Source: Aquimarina intermedia (lineage in GTDB: Bacteria; Bacteroidota; Bacteroidia; Flavobacteriales; Flavobacteriaceae). Taken from it: a stretch of 64,000 nucleotides of DNA. Below, piece after piece: positions 45,972-55,681 of the stretch (the stretch's first letter is position 1; the number at the start of each line of letters is the position of its first letter). The notes beneath the pieces are model-generated. The model searched no databases and was not told the DNA's origin. It worked only from the letters and a program-made list of their open reading frames with translations. The stretch lies in the NCBI RefSeq assembly GCF_008124785.1, contig NZ_VNHU01000001.1:124001-188000 (forward strand). Reading direction: 5' to 3'. The position numbers and the translations under genes are program-made.

Positions 45972-46718
45972 ATGAATCTTACATTAAAAATATGGCGTCA
46001 GCAAGATGCCACTTCAAAAGGAAAACTAGAAACGTATAAGGTTACCGATATTGATGGTGATATGTCTTTTCTGGAAATGATGGATGTTCTTAACGAACAA
46101 CTCATTGTTGAAGGTCATGAGCCGGTAGAATTTGATCATGATTGTAGAGAAGGTATATGCGGATCTTGTTCCTTACAAATTAATGGTGAACCTCACGGTC
46201 CCGATAGATTGGTAACGACTTGCCAATTGCATATGCGTAAATTTAAAGATGGTGATACCATCACCATAGAACCCTTCAGAGCAAAAGCATTTCCGGTAAT
46301 AAAGGATTTGGTAATTGACAGGACTTCCTTTGATCGCATACAACATGCAGGAGGTTATATCTCTGTTAATACTTCAGGTAACACCATTGATGCAAACGCT
46401 ATTCCTATTGAGAAGGAAAAAGCAGATGATTCTTTCTATGCTGCGACATGTATTGGATGTGGAGCTTGTGTAGCAGCGTGTAAAAACGCCTCTGCAATGC
46501 TGTTTACCTCTGCAAAGGTTTCTCAGTTCGCTTTGCTACCGCAAGGACAAGTTGAAGCCACAGATCGTGTGTTAGCAATGGTAAATCAAATGGACAAAGA
46601 AGGATTTGGTAACTGTACGAATACAGGTGCTTGTGAGATCGAATGTCCTAAAGGGATTTCGTTAGAAAACATCGCACGTATGAACAGAGAATATTTAAAA
46701 GCGAGTCTTAAAGGATAA
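45972..46718 (+). CDS. sdhB: Succinate dehydrogenase iron-sulfur subunit
   Basis: A 248-residue protein that carries electrons from SdhA to the membrane subunit. The N-terminal 2Fe-2S ferredoxin domain has cysteines in [10 protein letters not shown] and TTCQLH. The C-terminal domain has the 4Fe-4S ligands [11 protein letters not shown] and the 3Fe-4S ligands with [16 protein letters not shown]. Length and motifs are normal. It follows the four-helix-bundle gene by 34 bases and ends the operon with a strong terminator. Confidence 0.97.
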   Translation: MNLTLKIWRQQDATSKGKLETYKVTDIDGDMSFLEMMDVLNEQLIVEGHEPVEFDHDCREGICGSCSLQINGEPHGPDRLVTTCQLHMRKFKDGDTITIEPFRAKAFPVIKDLVIDRTSFDRIQHAGGYISVNTSGNTIDANAIPIEKEKADDSFYAATCIGCGACVAACKNASAMLFTSAKVSQFALLPQGQVEATDRVLAMVNQMDKEGFGNCTNTGACEIECPKGISLENIARMNREYLKASLKG

Positions 46719-46740
46719 GTCTTTTCAAAATTATTATATA

Positions 46741-46778
46741 AAACCTCCAAGTCGTTTTAGACTTGGAGGTTTTTTTAT
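46741..46778 (+). terminator. Terminator after sdhB
   Basis: A 12-bp stem AACCTCCAAGTC/GACTTGGAGGTT with a 6-base loop is followed by seven T. Confidence 0.9.
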
Positions 46779-46987
46779 TGAATAGAATGTACTATATTTA
46801 ACAGGCTATCATTTGATAGTAAGATACCAATCTATAAAACTAAGTGATTATACAAGGCAGCATACTCTTAAAACACACAGTATATCTTCCCTAATGTAAT
46901 CCGTTAAAATATTCTTTCGCGAAGGATAGACAGGAGCTCTAAATGTCTCAAAATTTTTAGAGAATATTAATTTATAAGAATATAACG

Positions 46988-47173
46988 ATGAAAAAAAGGA
47001 ATGTAACCAACTTGCAATTACTCGGTACACGAGTATTAGGAAAAGATGAACTGAGAACATTAAACGGAGGTCGAGAAGTGATAATGCATGACTGTGAAAC
47101 AGGAATACATTGCACATGTAATGGTTCCCATTCTTGCGTTAGTACTGTTCAAGAGTGTTGGGATAAGTGCTAA
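46988..47173 (+). CDS. Cysteine-rich peptide with double-glycine leader (RiPP precursor-like)
   Basis: A 61-residue peptide. The first 28 residues form a leader of the double-glycine type: MKKRNVTNLQLLGTRVLG, then KDELRTLNGG (GG at 27-28). This matches the Bacteroidota natural-product precursor style, in which an E-L-x-x-L-x-G-G end is cut by a C39 peptidase-transporter. The predicted core (29-61) has 33 residues and six cysteines (36, 42, 44, 50, 57, 61), with Cys-Thr-Cys and a terminal WDKC. The gene has its own strong terminator and the TlpA-like lipoprotein follows on the same strand. No modification enzyme or C39 transporter is in the window. It could alternatively be a disulfide-stabilised bacteriocin or signal peptide. 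Confidence 0.75.
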   Translation: MKKRNVTNLQLLGTRVLGKDELRTLNGGREVIMHDCETGIHCTCNGSHSCVSTVQECWDKC

Positions 47174-47182
47174 GAAGTCAAG

Positions 47183-47217
47183 AACTCGAAACGAAACACC
47201 TCGTTTCGAGTTTTTTT
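47183..47217 (+). terminator. Terminator after cysteine-rich peptide
   Basis: A 12-bp stem AACTCGAAACGA/TCGTTTCGAGTT with a 6-base loop and a T run. It lies between the peptide gene and the thioredoxin-like gene, so read-through into the latter would be partial. Confidence 0.9.
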
Positions 47218-47246
47218 AATGATTTATCAATTTTTCCAGATCTAAA

Positions 47247-48791
47247 ATGATGCTTAGAAAACTTAAAATTTTAGAAGTATTAACAATAGTTTTTTTACTA
47301 CTTGCAGTATCCTGTACTAGTTCGAAACCAAAGGCAAAAATTACTAAAGAGGTTACGATTTACAGCAATCAACTCGCTATTCCGGATAGTACATCCCTAG
47401 GATTTTGTCGTTTCGTAGATGCCAATCCTGCGCATTACTTTTTTATGTTGGACACGGTCGTTGTGATGAATAAAAGCTTTAAGAAAAAGTTTGAGCTTGA
47501 TGCGACAGGAATCATAACGCTGGCACCTAATAAATTTCTTCCTAAAACCTATGTTATTTGCGAACCTGGTGATGCTATCGCTATCTCTTTGAAAACTCTT
47601 CAAGATGGTAGTAAGTCACTGTTTTTTGTAGGTAATAATGCTGAGGGACTTAATGAGATGCAAACATCGTTATTATTTAAGGGGACTAATTATCTAACAC
47701 CTACAATTGAAAAAGGACTGGATAAAGTAAATTCACTACAAGCCGAACAATCTTTTTCTAATCTCTTAACCACAAAAGATAGTTTATTCGCTCCTTTTGA
47801 CATTTTACTCGAACAAGAAAAGATAACAAAATCATTTTATTCGCTAGCCAAAGCACAAAGTGACATGAAGTTTCTGGGTGCTACCAGAGATGTGATATTA
47901 CACTTAAGAGGTGAAGATAGCTTACAACAATCAGTGAATACACTCAACAGCATCTTAAGACAAATTTTTAAAACTTTTGATCCGTTTGACGATACATACA
48001 AAAGCGTCGATTTGGTTTCCAGAACTTCCAACGCCTCTTACAAAGCTCAGCTTATCGAAGAAGGACTTTTAGTAGGAAAAAAGATTGAATTTGGACTATG
48101 GAAGGATCAGTTGCAATACAATACGTATGCGCCTAAAGAGTTGCAGGAAAAGATGAAAGCTGTTTCAATAATGTTTAACAGACATTATGGTATGAATTCT
48201 ATAGAAGAAGATGAACGAGCTTTCAGCCTTTTTAAAACCGTATTTCCCAAAAGTGTATACACCCAACCATTATCCAGGTATTTTTCTGAATTTAAAGATG
48301 ACAACGAATTATTGAAACCTTTATCATTGGCTAAATACACTGAAGAATCAAATAGCTTTAGTATACTCGATAAAAATGATATGCTACAGTTTGATGTACT
48401 TCTTGCAGAGAACTTCAAAAATACAGCGGTTTTTATAGATGTATGGGCAACATGGTGTGCTCCCTGTATAAAAGAATTTCAATTTACTGAAGAACTCAAA
48501 CCTTTTTTAAAAGACAAGAATATTGAAGTTTTATATGTTTCTGTAGATAATCCGACCGCTGCCGTAAAATGGAAAACTGCAGTTCAGAAGTATAAACTAA
48601 ACGGATATCATCTCTTAGGCACCGAAGCTTTCGTTCAAAACTTAAAAGAATTGCAGCTCGCCAATATAAGCGGTATACCACGATATTTGTTGTTTGATGC
48701 AAAAGGCACTCTATTGGATGCCGAATTACCCTTACCAAGCTCTGGATCCGCTTTAAAACAGAGAATCGAAGAGCTTTATAATATTAATTAG
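47247..48791 (+). CDS. TlpA-like thiol-disulfide oxidoreductase lipoprotein
   Basis: A 514-residue predicted lipoprotein (lipobox AVSC near residue 25). The first 370 residues resemble the helical and beta N-terminal region of DUF4369/TlpA-type proteins without a motif that I can name. The C-terminal thioredoxin fold (about 385-514) has the active site WATWCAPC (Cys404, Cys407) and the cis-Pro motif GIPRYLLFD. It would act on disulfides at the outer face of a membrane. It follows the cysteine-rich peptide gene by 73 bases. Its 3' end overlaps the converging subtilase gene by eight bases. A role in folding that peptide is possible but unproven. Confidence 0.85.
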   Translation: MMLRKLKILEVLTIVFLLLAVSCTSSKPKAKITKEVTIYSNQLAIPDSTSLGFCRFVDANPAHYFFMLDTVVVMNKSFKKKFELDATGIITLAPNKFLPKTYVICEPGDAIAISLKTLQDGSKSLFFVGNNAEGLNEMQTSLLFKGTNYLTPTIEKGLDKVNSLQAEQSFSNLLTTKDSLFAPFDILLEQEKITKSFYSLAKAQSDMKFLGATRDVILHLRGEDSLQQSVNTLNSILRQIFKTFDPFDDTYKSVDLVSRTSNASYKAQLIEEGLLVGKKIEFGLWKDQLQYNTYAPKELQEKMKAVSIMFNRHYGMNSIEEDERAFSLFKTVFPKSVYTQPLSRYFSEFKDDNELLKPLSLAKYTEESNSFSILDKNDMLQFDVLLAENFKNTAVFIDVWATWCAPCIKEFQFTEELKPFLKDKNIEVLYVSVDNPTAAVKWKTAVQKYKLNGYHLLGTEAFVQNLKELQLANISGIPRYLLFDAKGTLLDAELPLPSSGSALKQRIEELYNIN

Positions 48792-49710
48792 TTTTCTCTT
48801 TAGCTTTAGAAACTTCCTCTGCCATAAGGATGGCATTATAGGCATTTACTACTTTTCCTGATTTTGAAAGTTCTGAGAATGGGATAGTTTTTTTGAAACC
48901 ATCCTCTTGTTCAACTTCTACATTTATGTTATATGAAATGCCTGAGTCCATGATGATTTTTTTGATCTCCAATGCAGACAGCTTTGGATAGTAGGATTTA
49001 ACTAACCCGGCAACTCCCGCTACCATAGGTGCGGCACATGAGGTGCCACCACCGTAATTAGTTTTATCTTTAGGATAAATTACTTTGATAAACATGCCGG
49101 GTGCAAAGAGGTCAACGAAACTTTTGCCATAATTAGATGATTCCCATTTGATATCGTTGGCCTGAGGATTAATAGCACCCACTTTAATAAAATTTGGAAT
49201 AAACTCTTCGCCCTGTTCATTGATATCATCGGGATAGTGATCGTCAAAACTTCCTTCTTGATCCAAGTTAAAATTATCATTACCAGCAGATCCTACTATT
49301 AAAACATCGTTTTCATTTGCATACAATAATGCTTCGTCTACCCATTTTTCCTGCATAGAAAAATCTTTAGTATGACTCAGGTTTATTATTTGAGCACCAT
49401 TATCTACTGCATAGCGAATCGCTAGTGCCAGATCTTTGTCGGTATAATCCCCAACGGCTGAGAAGTATAAAGGCATTATTTTAATAGCATTCGATATGCC
49501 ATCGATTCCTTTGTCATTACTTCGTAGAGCAGCCATTATACTAGTCACACTTGTATCATGACTTAGGTCGTCCACGTTTTTGCCTAACGTATTGCTACCA
49601 TACCCTGTATCCTTTATATTTTGCTGATCATCGCCTACCTGTTCACGGGAATCTTCTGTAAGACTCATACAGATTTCTAAAGATTTCTTTTTAAACTCCA
49701 GATAATCCAA
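48784..49710 (-). pseudogene. 5'-truncated subtilase (S8 peptidase) remnant
   Basis: A 308-residue frame that matches the C-terminal two thirds of an S8 peptidase. The Ser motif GGTSCAAPMVAGVAGL and the oxyanion Asn in VGSAGND are present. The His motif is altered: LSHDTSVTSIMAA stands where HGTHVAGI is expected, so the first His remains but the second is lost. The Asp motif and any signal peptide are absent. The start is a TTG with no ATG upstream; an in-frame stop lies 13 codons further up. Homologues usually have some 200 more N-terminal residues. It is probably a decayed gene; a function as inactive protein is less likely. Confidence 0.7.
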
Positions 49711-49883
49711 TAATTTTTGATCCTCCTCTTTGACTAATATTCCTTTTTATCAAAAATTTGGTTTTGATATAACGGAGGAAATAGATTTGGGATATGATTT
49801 ATTTATATTGAGAAAAAAAGCTGATATTTAATTCAGAAATGCACCTTAGTACCTTTGGGCAGGTATTATGCGTGAGCCCTTCC

Positions 49884-50690
49884 CTATAGACACTTAATCT
49901 CATACTCCAAATCTTTCTGAATTTCTTTGGAGTCAATAATTTTACCTTTTGAAATACTCATATAATCATATTTTGGAAGCGGCAATTCTCGCTTTAAACA
50001 TTCAGCCGTGTAATACTCAGCTTTTGTAGGATGGTTGGGAGCGGCAGCATTATAAACTTTACCCCATGCATTATTTTCCACAATTCTTAAAATAAGTTGA
50101 ATACAATCTTCTCGTTCGATCAAATTTACCGGAGCTTCAGGATTTTGAACATTCGTTCGGCCGGATAACATGGTAGCAGGATGTCGATCCCCACCAATGA
50201 GTCCCCCAAAACGTAAAATTGTCGTGGTAAAATTATCATTAGCTTGTAATAATTTCTCCACTAGCGCTAACTGCCTTCCAGCTTCTGATACGCTATTGGG
50301 AACTGTCTGAGAGGTGACTACAGGAAACCTACTTTCATCCTCAAAAACCGTGGTTGAACTAATAAATAAAACGTGTTGAATTGTGGAAGCTTCAATAGAT
50401 GGTAGTAATCTTTGAATTTTGCTCACGAAATCACTGGATGGATCGCGTCGTAACCCTGGCGGAATGTCAATAATTAGTACTTCACTATCTTTTAGAAAAC
50501 TCTTCACCTCTCCTTTTACCGCAGTTTCGGAAAGCGTAATCGAGAATGCTGTAATTCCCTTGCTCTGTATAGCTGCAAGTTTAGTTTCAGAGGTGGTAGA
50601 ACCTTTTACAGTAAGCCCTTTGGCTAAAAACGCTTCCGCCAGCGGTAAACCTAACCAACCTAAACCTAATATACTTAGTGCTTTATTCAT
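49884..50690 (-). CDS. NAD(P)-dependent epimerase-like Rossmann protein
   Basis: A 268-residue protein of the NAD(P)-binding/YeeZ-like group. I start it at the ATG before NKALSILGLGWLGLPLA; an upstream in-frame ATG would add 14 residues overlapping the peptidase gene. The cofactor loop is GLGWLGLPLAEAF, followed by a second strand KGSTTSETKLAAI and the segment STTVFEDE. Substrate unknown. Its start overlaps the M28 peptidase stop by eight bases, so the pair is translationally coupled. Confidence 0.82.
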   Translation of the reverse strand: MNKALSILGLGWLGLPLAEAFLAKGLTVKGSTTSETKLAAIQSKGITAFSITLSETAVKGEVKSFLKDSEVLIIDIPPGLRRDPSSDFVSKIQRLLPSIEASTIQHVLFISSTTVFEDESRFPVVTSQTVPNSVSEAGRQLALVEKLLQANDNFTTTILRFGGLIGGDRHPATMLSGRTNVQNPEAPVNLIEREDCIQLILRIVENNAWGKVYNAAAPNHPTKAEYYTAECLKRELPLPKYDYMSISKGKIIDSKEIQKDLEYEIKCL

Positions 50691-53064
50691 TTGTGGGTGT
50701 ATCTTCTGTTTCAATCTCAACAATAGAATCATTTACTTTTTTAAGCAGTTCAAAATTAAATGAACTTTTAACAATGACCGCATCATTAAGGACAAAAGGT
50801 TTTGGCATCATGGCTGGGGTACGGGCTGCAATTTCAAATTCGGGATGTTGTAACAAATCATAAGAAGATTCAAACAAAATAAAATTTGGATCAGTATTCG
50901 AATCTATTTCGATATCAAGTACTAAGGGCTCATTTCCTTTCACATAGTAGGAAAATAGCTTTTTATTCCACCGCTTAGTAAAGATATGGTACGTTTCATT
51001 CTTGTGTTTTAATTCTAAGGCATTTTCACCATTAACTGCGAGCGAATTAAAATTAATTACCTTTTGAGTATATACATCCAACCTGTTAATTTCTCTATTT
51101 GGTATAATATGTAAACGTAACCTACGTATGTCATTCACTAGCGTATCTTTTAATAGTTGCACTGTAGCTGCCGGAATATTTTTGAGTGGAGCCTCACTGC
51201 TTTTAGAAAAACCAATACCATACTTACTGGTAATAATTGTCTTATTGAGTGTTGTGTTATCTTTATTTTCATTAGAGAAATATGGCAAGGTATACGCATC
51301 TAAGATATGATCGTAGGTAGCCCAATTGGCTTTGTTTTCATCGTGATCTAAAACATATACCAAGCTGTTGGGTTTTTGACGTTCTTCATTAAAGTCTGAA
51401 GCGTTATGGGCAATGATAAAAAATCCTACGGCACCAATTAATAATACGATGCTGTACCAACTCTGATTTTTATAAAAAGCAAATACAGGAAGTAAAAGTG
51501 CAAATAATAATACGGTCAAGACCGATGCTACCGGAAGCATTTTAAGTCCCAAAGCTACCGGAAAACTAGCTATAAATGGAAGCAGCACATATAATGCAGG
51601 AAAAGACAGTACTACCATTAACAAACTGTTTGGTTTCTTTTGTCGAATTAATACGAATAGCTGAATCAAACCAAAATATACTAGCCATATAAAATAACTG
51701 GCTCCCTCAAGATAAAATGCGCAAAGTATTGAAATGAATATCCAGAAAATTAGAACAGGAACTAAAAGACTTGCTTGATTACGTTCTTTGTATAAGTATC
51801 CAAATATTTTAAAACAGATAGTAGCAGAGAGTAAGGTAAAAGCTATTATGTAATTGTAGCCATTGTATGTGAAACCGTGCTGAATTTCGTTATATGCGGG
51901 ATAAATAACTTTGAGCAACTCCCAACCACCATAAGTAAGCCCCCCTGCTAATAGAATACATAATAATAAAGCGGCGCTTCCTTTTAACCCGTCTTTGATA
52001 CCCAAACGATAGTTTATTCTGCCATAAAACAAAAGGAGAATAAAAATTATAACAGCTAGTATCCAAAGGGTATGAATCCAGCTGAATGGATAGCTGACAA
52101 GCTTAACTATCGGAGCATTAAAATAAATATAGTCCTTATCTGATTTTAGTTTTGATAAATCAGTAGTAGCAAAATGGCGTAGTAAGGGTAAGAGATAACT
52201 TCCCTGATGTTGTAGTGTGGAGAGATCCAGATTTTGCCAGGTATCATTAGCCGTATGATAATCAAAATGATCATCAATAAACGCAAAGTTAAAGCCTTCA
52301 ATATCTCCTTGTTCTCTAAAAACCGTTAGATCAGTATCGTTAGGTAACATCTTATAAATACTATAAGCAAGAGAATTAGTAACCGGGTATTGCACCGAAG
52401 CCTTAGAGAATTCGTTAATTAAATTACCGTTTTTTCCATTGGTTTCCATCAGCATAAAAGAGTTCCCTCCACTGCCTCTGGCTTCAAAATTAAGCACCAA
52501 TCCAATATCCTTTGCCCAAGGGTGTTTTTTTACAAATAAATCAGCTCCATTGAGTCCAATTTCTTCGGCATCAGTAAAACAGATGATGATATTGTTTTTA
52601 GGTTGTGGATTAGTAGCCAGATAGGCACGCAGCCCTTCTAAAATTGTTGCAACTCCACTACCAGCATCACTTGCACCGTAAGATGAGTGGGTTGCGCTGT
52701 CGTAATGTGTTAAGAGCAATAAAGCTTTTGCCGAGGAATCGGTGCCTTTTATTTGGGCAATTATATTCTCGGGCGTACTCATATCGCCCGATTTGTATAT
52801 AGAAAAACCTGTTTGTGTTTCTGTTTTCAGTCCGAGCTTGTCTAATTCTGATATGATATAGGATTGCACATCAGTATGTGCGGTACTGCCTAGATAGTGA
52901 GGCGCTTTTGCAAGTTGTTTTACATGATCCAAAGCTCTCATGGTTGAGAACTCGGTTAACGGAGTATCATACGCTGTTATCGACTGGGGTTTACTGCTAT
53001 AAAAAATATACCAAATGGAGAGTAAAATAAGCAATGTCGAAAAGAATGCGGGGTATTTTTTCAT
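50683..53064 (-). CDS. Membrane M28 family zinc aminopeptidase
   Basis: A 793-residue protein with an N-terminal membrane segment, an exposed M28 peptidase domain (about 40-310) and about eight further membrane segments (about 330-570), then a C-terminal beta-rich domain (about 575-780). Zinc-ligand motifs are THYDS (His), DAGSG (Asp), DAEEIGLNG (Glu-Glu), NFEARGSGG (Glu) and DYHTANDT (His). The layout recalls eukaryotic ER metallopeptidase 1. It probably cleaves peptides outside the cytoplasmic membrane. It is coupled to the downstream Rossmann-protein gene. Confidence 0.88.
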   Translation of the reverse strand: MKKYPAFFSTLLILLSIWYIFYSSKPQSITAYDTPLTEFSTMRALDHVKQLAKAPHYLGSTAHTDVQSYIISELDKLGLKTETQTGFSIYKSGDMSTPENIIAQIKGTDSSAKALLLLTHYDSATHSSYGASDAGSGVATILEGLRAYLATNPQPKNNIIICFTDAEEIGLNGADLFVKKHPWAKDIGLVLNFEARGSGGNSFMLMETNGKNGNLINEFSKASVQYPVTNSLAYSIYKMLPNDTDLTVFREQGDIEGFNFAFIDDHFDYHTANDTWQNLDLSTLQHQGSYLLPLLRHFATTDLSKLKSDKDYIYFNAPIVKLVSYPFSWIHTLWILAVIIFILLLFYGRINYRLGIKDGLKGSAALLLCILLAGGLTYGGWELLKVIYPAYNEIQHGFTYNGYNYIIAFTLLSATICFKIFGYLYKERNQASLLVPVLIFWIFISILCAFYLEGASYFIWLVYFGLIQLFVLIRQKKPNSLLMVVLSFPALYVLLPFIASFPVALGLKMLPVASVLTVLLFALLLPVFAFYKNQSWYSIVLLIGAVGFFIIAHNASDFNEERQKPNSLVYVLDHDENKANWATYDHILDAYTLPYFSNENKDNTTLNKTIITSKYGIGFSKSSEAPLKNIPAATVQLLKDTLVNDIRRLRLHIIPNREINRLDVYTQKVINFNSLAVNGENALELKHKNETYHIFTKRWNKKLFSYYVKGNEPLVLDIEIDSNTDPNFILFESSYDLLQHPEFEIAARTPAMMPKPFVLNDAVIVKSSFNFELLKKVNDSIVEIETEDTPTNE

Positions 53065-53179
53065 TGACTTTTGGTTTAGCTAAAGATAATAAATAAGATT
53101 TTACCTACAAGAACCAATTTTAACACTAATTAAATGACTGAAAATCATTATATTTAAGATGAACTAAATATGATACATT

Positions 53180-53650
53180 ATGGGAATTATAAGTTTTATA
53201 GGGGCGCGATCTAAAACAAAGAAACAAGATGAAACTCGAATTAAGGTTTCTGATTATATGACGAGAGAACTGATAACCTTTACTCCGGATCAATCGGTGA
53301 TGGAGGTTATTGAAACCTTGGTAAAGCATAAAATATCAGGGGGACCTGTTGTGAATCATCGGTACGAATTATTGGGAATTATTTCTGAAGGAGATTGTAT
53401 AAAACAACTCAACGAAAGCAGGTATTACAATATGCCAATTGATGATGCAACGGTAGATAAATTTATGGTTAAAAATGTGGAGACTATAGATGGTAATGCC
53501 AGCATTTTTGATGCTGCAAATAAATTTATAGAAACTAAAAGGAGACGTTTTCCTATTTTGGAAGAGGGCAGGTTAATCGGACAGATTAGTCAAAAGGACG
53601 TTATGAAAGCTGCTCTCAAGATGAATAGTCAGCATTGGAGAGATTTTTAA
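53180..53650 (+). CDS. CBS-domain protein
   Basis: A 156-residue cytoplasmic protein with a basic N-terminal stretch and two CBS domains (about 25-85 and 95-150). Seen are VSDYMTRELITFTPDQSVMEV and DKFMVKNVETIDGNASIFD, the usual beginnings of CBS repeats, and PILEEGRLIGQISQKDVMKA at the end. CBS pairs bind adenine nucleotides and act as energy sensors. The partner protein is unknown. It converges with the zinc-ribbon gene. Confidence 0.88.
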   Translation: MGIISFIGARSKTKKQDETRIKVSDYMTRELITFTPDQSVMEVIETLVKHKISGGPVVNHRYELLGIISEGDCIKQLNESRYYNMPIDDATVDKFMVKNVETIDGNASIFDAANKFIETKRRRFPILEEGRLIGQISQKDVMKAALKMNSQHWRDF

Positions 53651-53654
53651 AGGA

Positions 53655-54005
53655 CTAGCTTTTTCTTTTGACCAATGCATAGAAATCATTTTCTAACGCG
53701 AGATATCCTTGATTATACACAAAATAATACACATTTCCGGTTTTGGTGGTATAGATACTTGTGAAATGATCAAAGTCAAAATTTTTTGAGGTAAGCCGAC
53801 TTTTGGGGATTCTAATTTTATCTTCAGGATTGAGCTGTTCCAGAATTCTATAGTTTTTTCGCAACCGATTATTTATGTTGCGAATAAGGTTTGTAGTATC
53901 CTTGTTGAGCTTATTATTGTGTGCATTACGACAGTAATCACTACAAAATTTTTTGTCAACGCGCCCAATGATTTTTTCACCACATTCGGGACATTTCTTT
54001 TCCAT
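53655..54005 (-). CDS. Zinc-ribbon protein (DUF2116-like)
   Basis: A 116-residue protein. I start it at the second ATG, before EKKCPECGEKIIGR, since the motif lies at the N-terminus in related proteins. The C4 zinc ribbon has CPECG and FCSDYCRNAHNN. The rest (about 35-116) has a basic helix and a region with aromatic residues. It may bind nucleic acid or act as an adaptor; function unknown. It lies 50 bases after the deacetylase gene, on the same strand. Confidence 0.8.
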   Translation of the reverse strand: MEKKCPECGEKIIGRVDKKFCSDYCRNAHNNKLNKDTTNLIRNINNRLRKNYRILEQLNPEDKIRIPKSRLTSKNFDFDHFTSIYTTKTGNVYYFVYNQGYLALENDFYALVKRKS

Positions 54006-54055
54006 ATTTCTTTGCAATTTACACCGAAGATACAATAAAATTTTAGCTACAAAAA

Positions 54056-54958
54056 TCAGTCAAACAAATGTTTAGCTACCCGATATGTGTTAGCATGGGC
54101 CTCTATGATTGTTTTAATATCGGGGGAATACCCACCACCCATAGAGCACATGACAGGTAGTTGATATTCTTTGCATATACTCAAAACGAACCGATCACGC
54201 TCTTTGCATCCGGAAAGGGTGCAATTAATTTTACCAAGTTTATCACTGGATAAAATATCAACACCCGATAAGTAGAAGATAAAATCAGGTCGCTGTTCTT
54301 CAATTAATGTTGGCAAGGTATTTTCTAAAATATGCAAATAATCCTTATCGGATGTCTCCTTTGGTAATGCAATATCCAAATCAGAAATTTCCTTTTTAAA
54401 AGGGTAGTTAGAAGCGCCGTGCATGGAGAAGGTAAAGACAGAGGTATCATTAGCAAAGATTTCGGCAGTTCCATTTCCCTGATGCACATCCAGATCTACA
54501 ATTAGCATTTTTTTAATAGCATGGTGCCGTTGCAGATACCTGGCTGCTATGGCTTGATCGTTGAGTAAGCAGAAGGCTTCTCCTCGATTACTGTATGCGT
54601 GATGAGTGCCGCCTGCAATATTTAAAGCGACACCATGCTCCAGAGCAAAGACAGCAGCCTTGATAGACCCGTCTGCTATTAATAATTCACGATCAACTAA
54701 TTCCTTGCTTAAAGGAAAACCAATTTTTCTGATGGACTTTGAGTCTAGGGTTAAATCTATTAGTTGTTTTACGTAATCTGGACAGTGGGCCGCGTAAATA
54801 GCATTAAGATCGGGAAAGTCGGGTAGAAAGAAATTTGAATTTATGCAGGTACCTTCGTGAAGTAACTGCTTAGGCAGTAGCTCGTACTTTTGCATCGGAA
54901 AACGATGTCCTGCGGGTAATGGGTGAGCATACATCGGGTGGTAAGCAACCTTTATCAT
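54056..54958 (-). CDS. HDAC-family deacetylase
   Basis: A 300-residue enzyme of the arginase/deacetylase fold. Motifs seen are GGTHHAY (catalytic His pair), LIVDLDVHQGNGTAE (zinc Asp and His) and the later FYLSGVDIL (zinc Asp) and MGGGYS. Bacterial relatives deacetylate acetylpolyamines, acetoin-related targets or protein lysines. The length is short and without extra domains. It lies between sodB and the zinc-ribbon gene on the same strand. Confidence 0.9.
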   Translation of the reverse strand: MIKVAYHPMYAHPLPAGHRFPMQKYELLPKQLLHEGTCINSNFFLPDFPDLNAIYAAHCPDYVKQLIDLTLDSKSIRKIGFPLSKELVDRELLIADGSIKAAVFALEHGVALNIAGGTHHAYSNRGEAFCLLNDQAIAARYLQRHHAIKKMLIVDLDVHQGNGTAEIFANDTSVFTFSMHGASNYPFKKEISDLDIALPKETSDKDYLHILENTLPTLIEEQRPDFIFYLSGVDILSSDKLGKINCTLSGCKERDRFVLSICKEYQLPVMCSMGGGYSPDIKTIIEAHANTYRVAKHLFD

Positions 54959-54983
54959 CGAAGCGGCAGATTTTTAAAGTAAA

Positions 54984-55008
54984 AGAGACACCAAATTGAT
55001 GTCTCTCT
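54984..55008 (-). terminator. Possible terminator after sodB
   Basis: A 7-bp stem AGAGACA/TGTCTCT with a 9-base loop lies just after the sodB stop on the minus strand. The following T-rich run is short, so strength is uncertain. Confidence 0.5.
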
Positions 55009-55030
55009 ATTATATTCGCTAACTAGCTTC

Positions 55031-55639
55031 TTATTTATTTTCAGCATAACGCTTCGCTACTTCTTCCCAGTTGATTACATTAAAAAATGCATTCACATAG
55101 TCGGGACGACGATTTTGATAATTTAAATAATAAGCATGCTCCCAAACGTCAATACCTAAAATCGGTGTTCCTCCACAGCCAACCTCCGGCATTAAAGGAT
55201 TATCTTGATTAGGTGTTGCACATACTTCCAATTTACCACCTTTATGCACACATAACCATGCCCAACCAGAACCAAATTGAGTTGCAGCAGCATTTGAAAA
55301 TGCGTCCTTAAATGCTTCAAAAGAATCAAAGGTAGCATCAATTGCTTCAGCTAATTCTCCACTTGGTTTTCCTCCTCCGTTTGGAGACATTACCTCCCAA
55401 AATAATCGGTGATTATAAAATCCGCCCCCATTATTTCTAACCGCTTTGTTAGAAAGATCAAGATTAATAAGAATGTTTTCAATAGTCTTTCCTTCAAGAT
55501 CAGTACCTTCAATAGCAGCATTCAGCTTGCTGGTATATCCCGCATGATGTTTGCCATGATGAATTTCCATGGTACGTGCATCTATATTAGGTTCTAACGC
55601 ATCAAAAGCGTAGTTTAATTTCGGTAATTCGAATGACAT
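55031..55639 (-). CDS. sodB: Superoxide dismutase (Fe/Mn)
   Basis: A 202-residue enzyme that dismutates superoxide. The metal ligands are in IHHGKHH (His27), FYNHRLFW (His), and [13 protein letters not shown] (Asp and His). The pattern GAFNNAAQ-type residues ([17 protein letters not shown]) favours the iron type, but Fe or cambialistic use cannot be settled by sequence alone. No signal peptide is seen, so it is cytoplasmic. It is a single gene. Confidence 0.95.
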   Translation of the reverse strand: MSFELPKLNYAFDALEPNIDARTMEIHHGKHHAGYTSKLNAAIEGTDLEGKTIENILINLDLSNKAVRNNGGGFYNHRLFWEVMSPNGGGKPSGELAEAIDATFDSFEAFKDAFSNAAATQFGSGWAWLCVHKGGKLEVCATPNQDNPLMPEVGCGGTPILGIDVWEHAYYLNYQNRRPDYVNAFFNVINWEEVAKRYAENK

Positions 55640-55673
55640 AGTATACTTTTTAAGTTAAAAAAAATAATAAGCT

Positions 55674-55681
55674 CAAATTTA
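55674..55681 (-). promoter_or_regulatory. Possible -7 element of sodB
   Basis: On the minus strand an exact TAAATTTG lies 34 bases upstream of the sodB ATG. A matching -33 element is not visible. Confidence 0.4.

Noticed and set aside
46806-46819. CTATCATTTGATAG palindrome before the cysteine-rich peptide gene as an operator
   Set aside because: It is a single short palindrome in AT-rich sequence, with no second copy or adjacent regulator; chance cannot be excluded.
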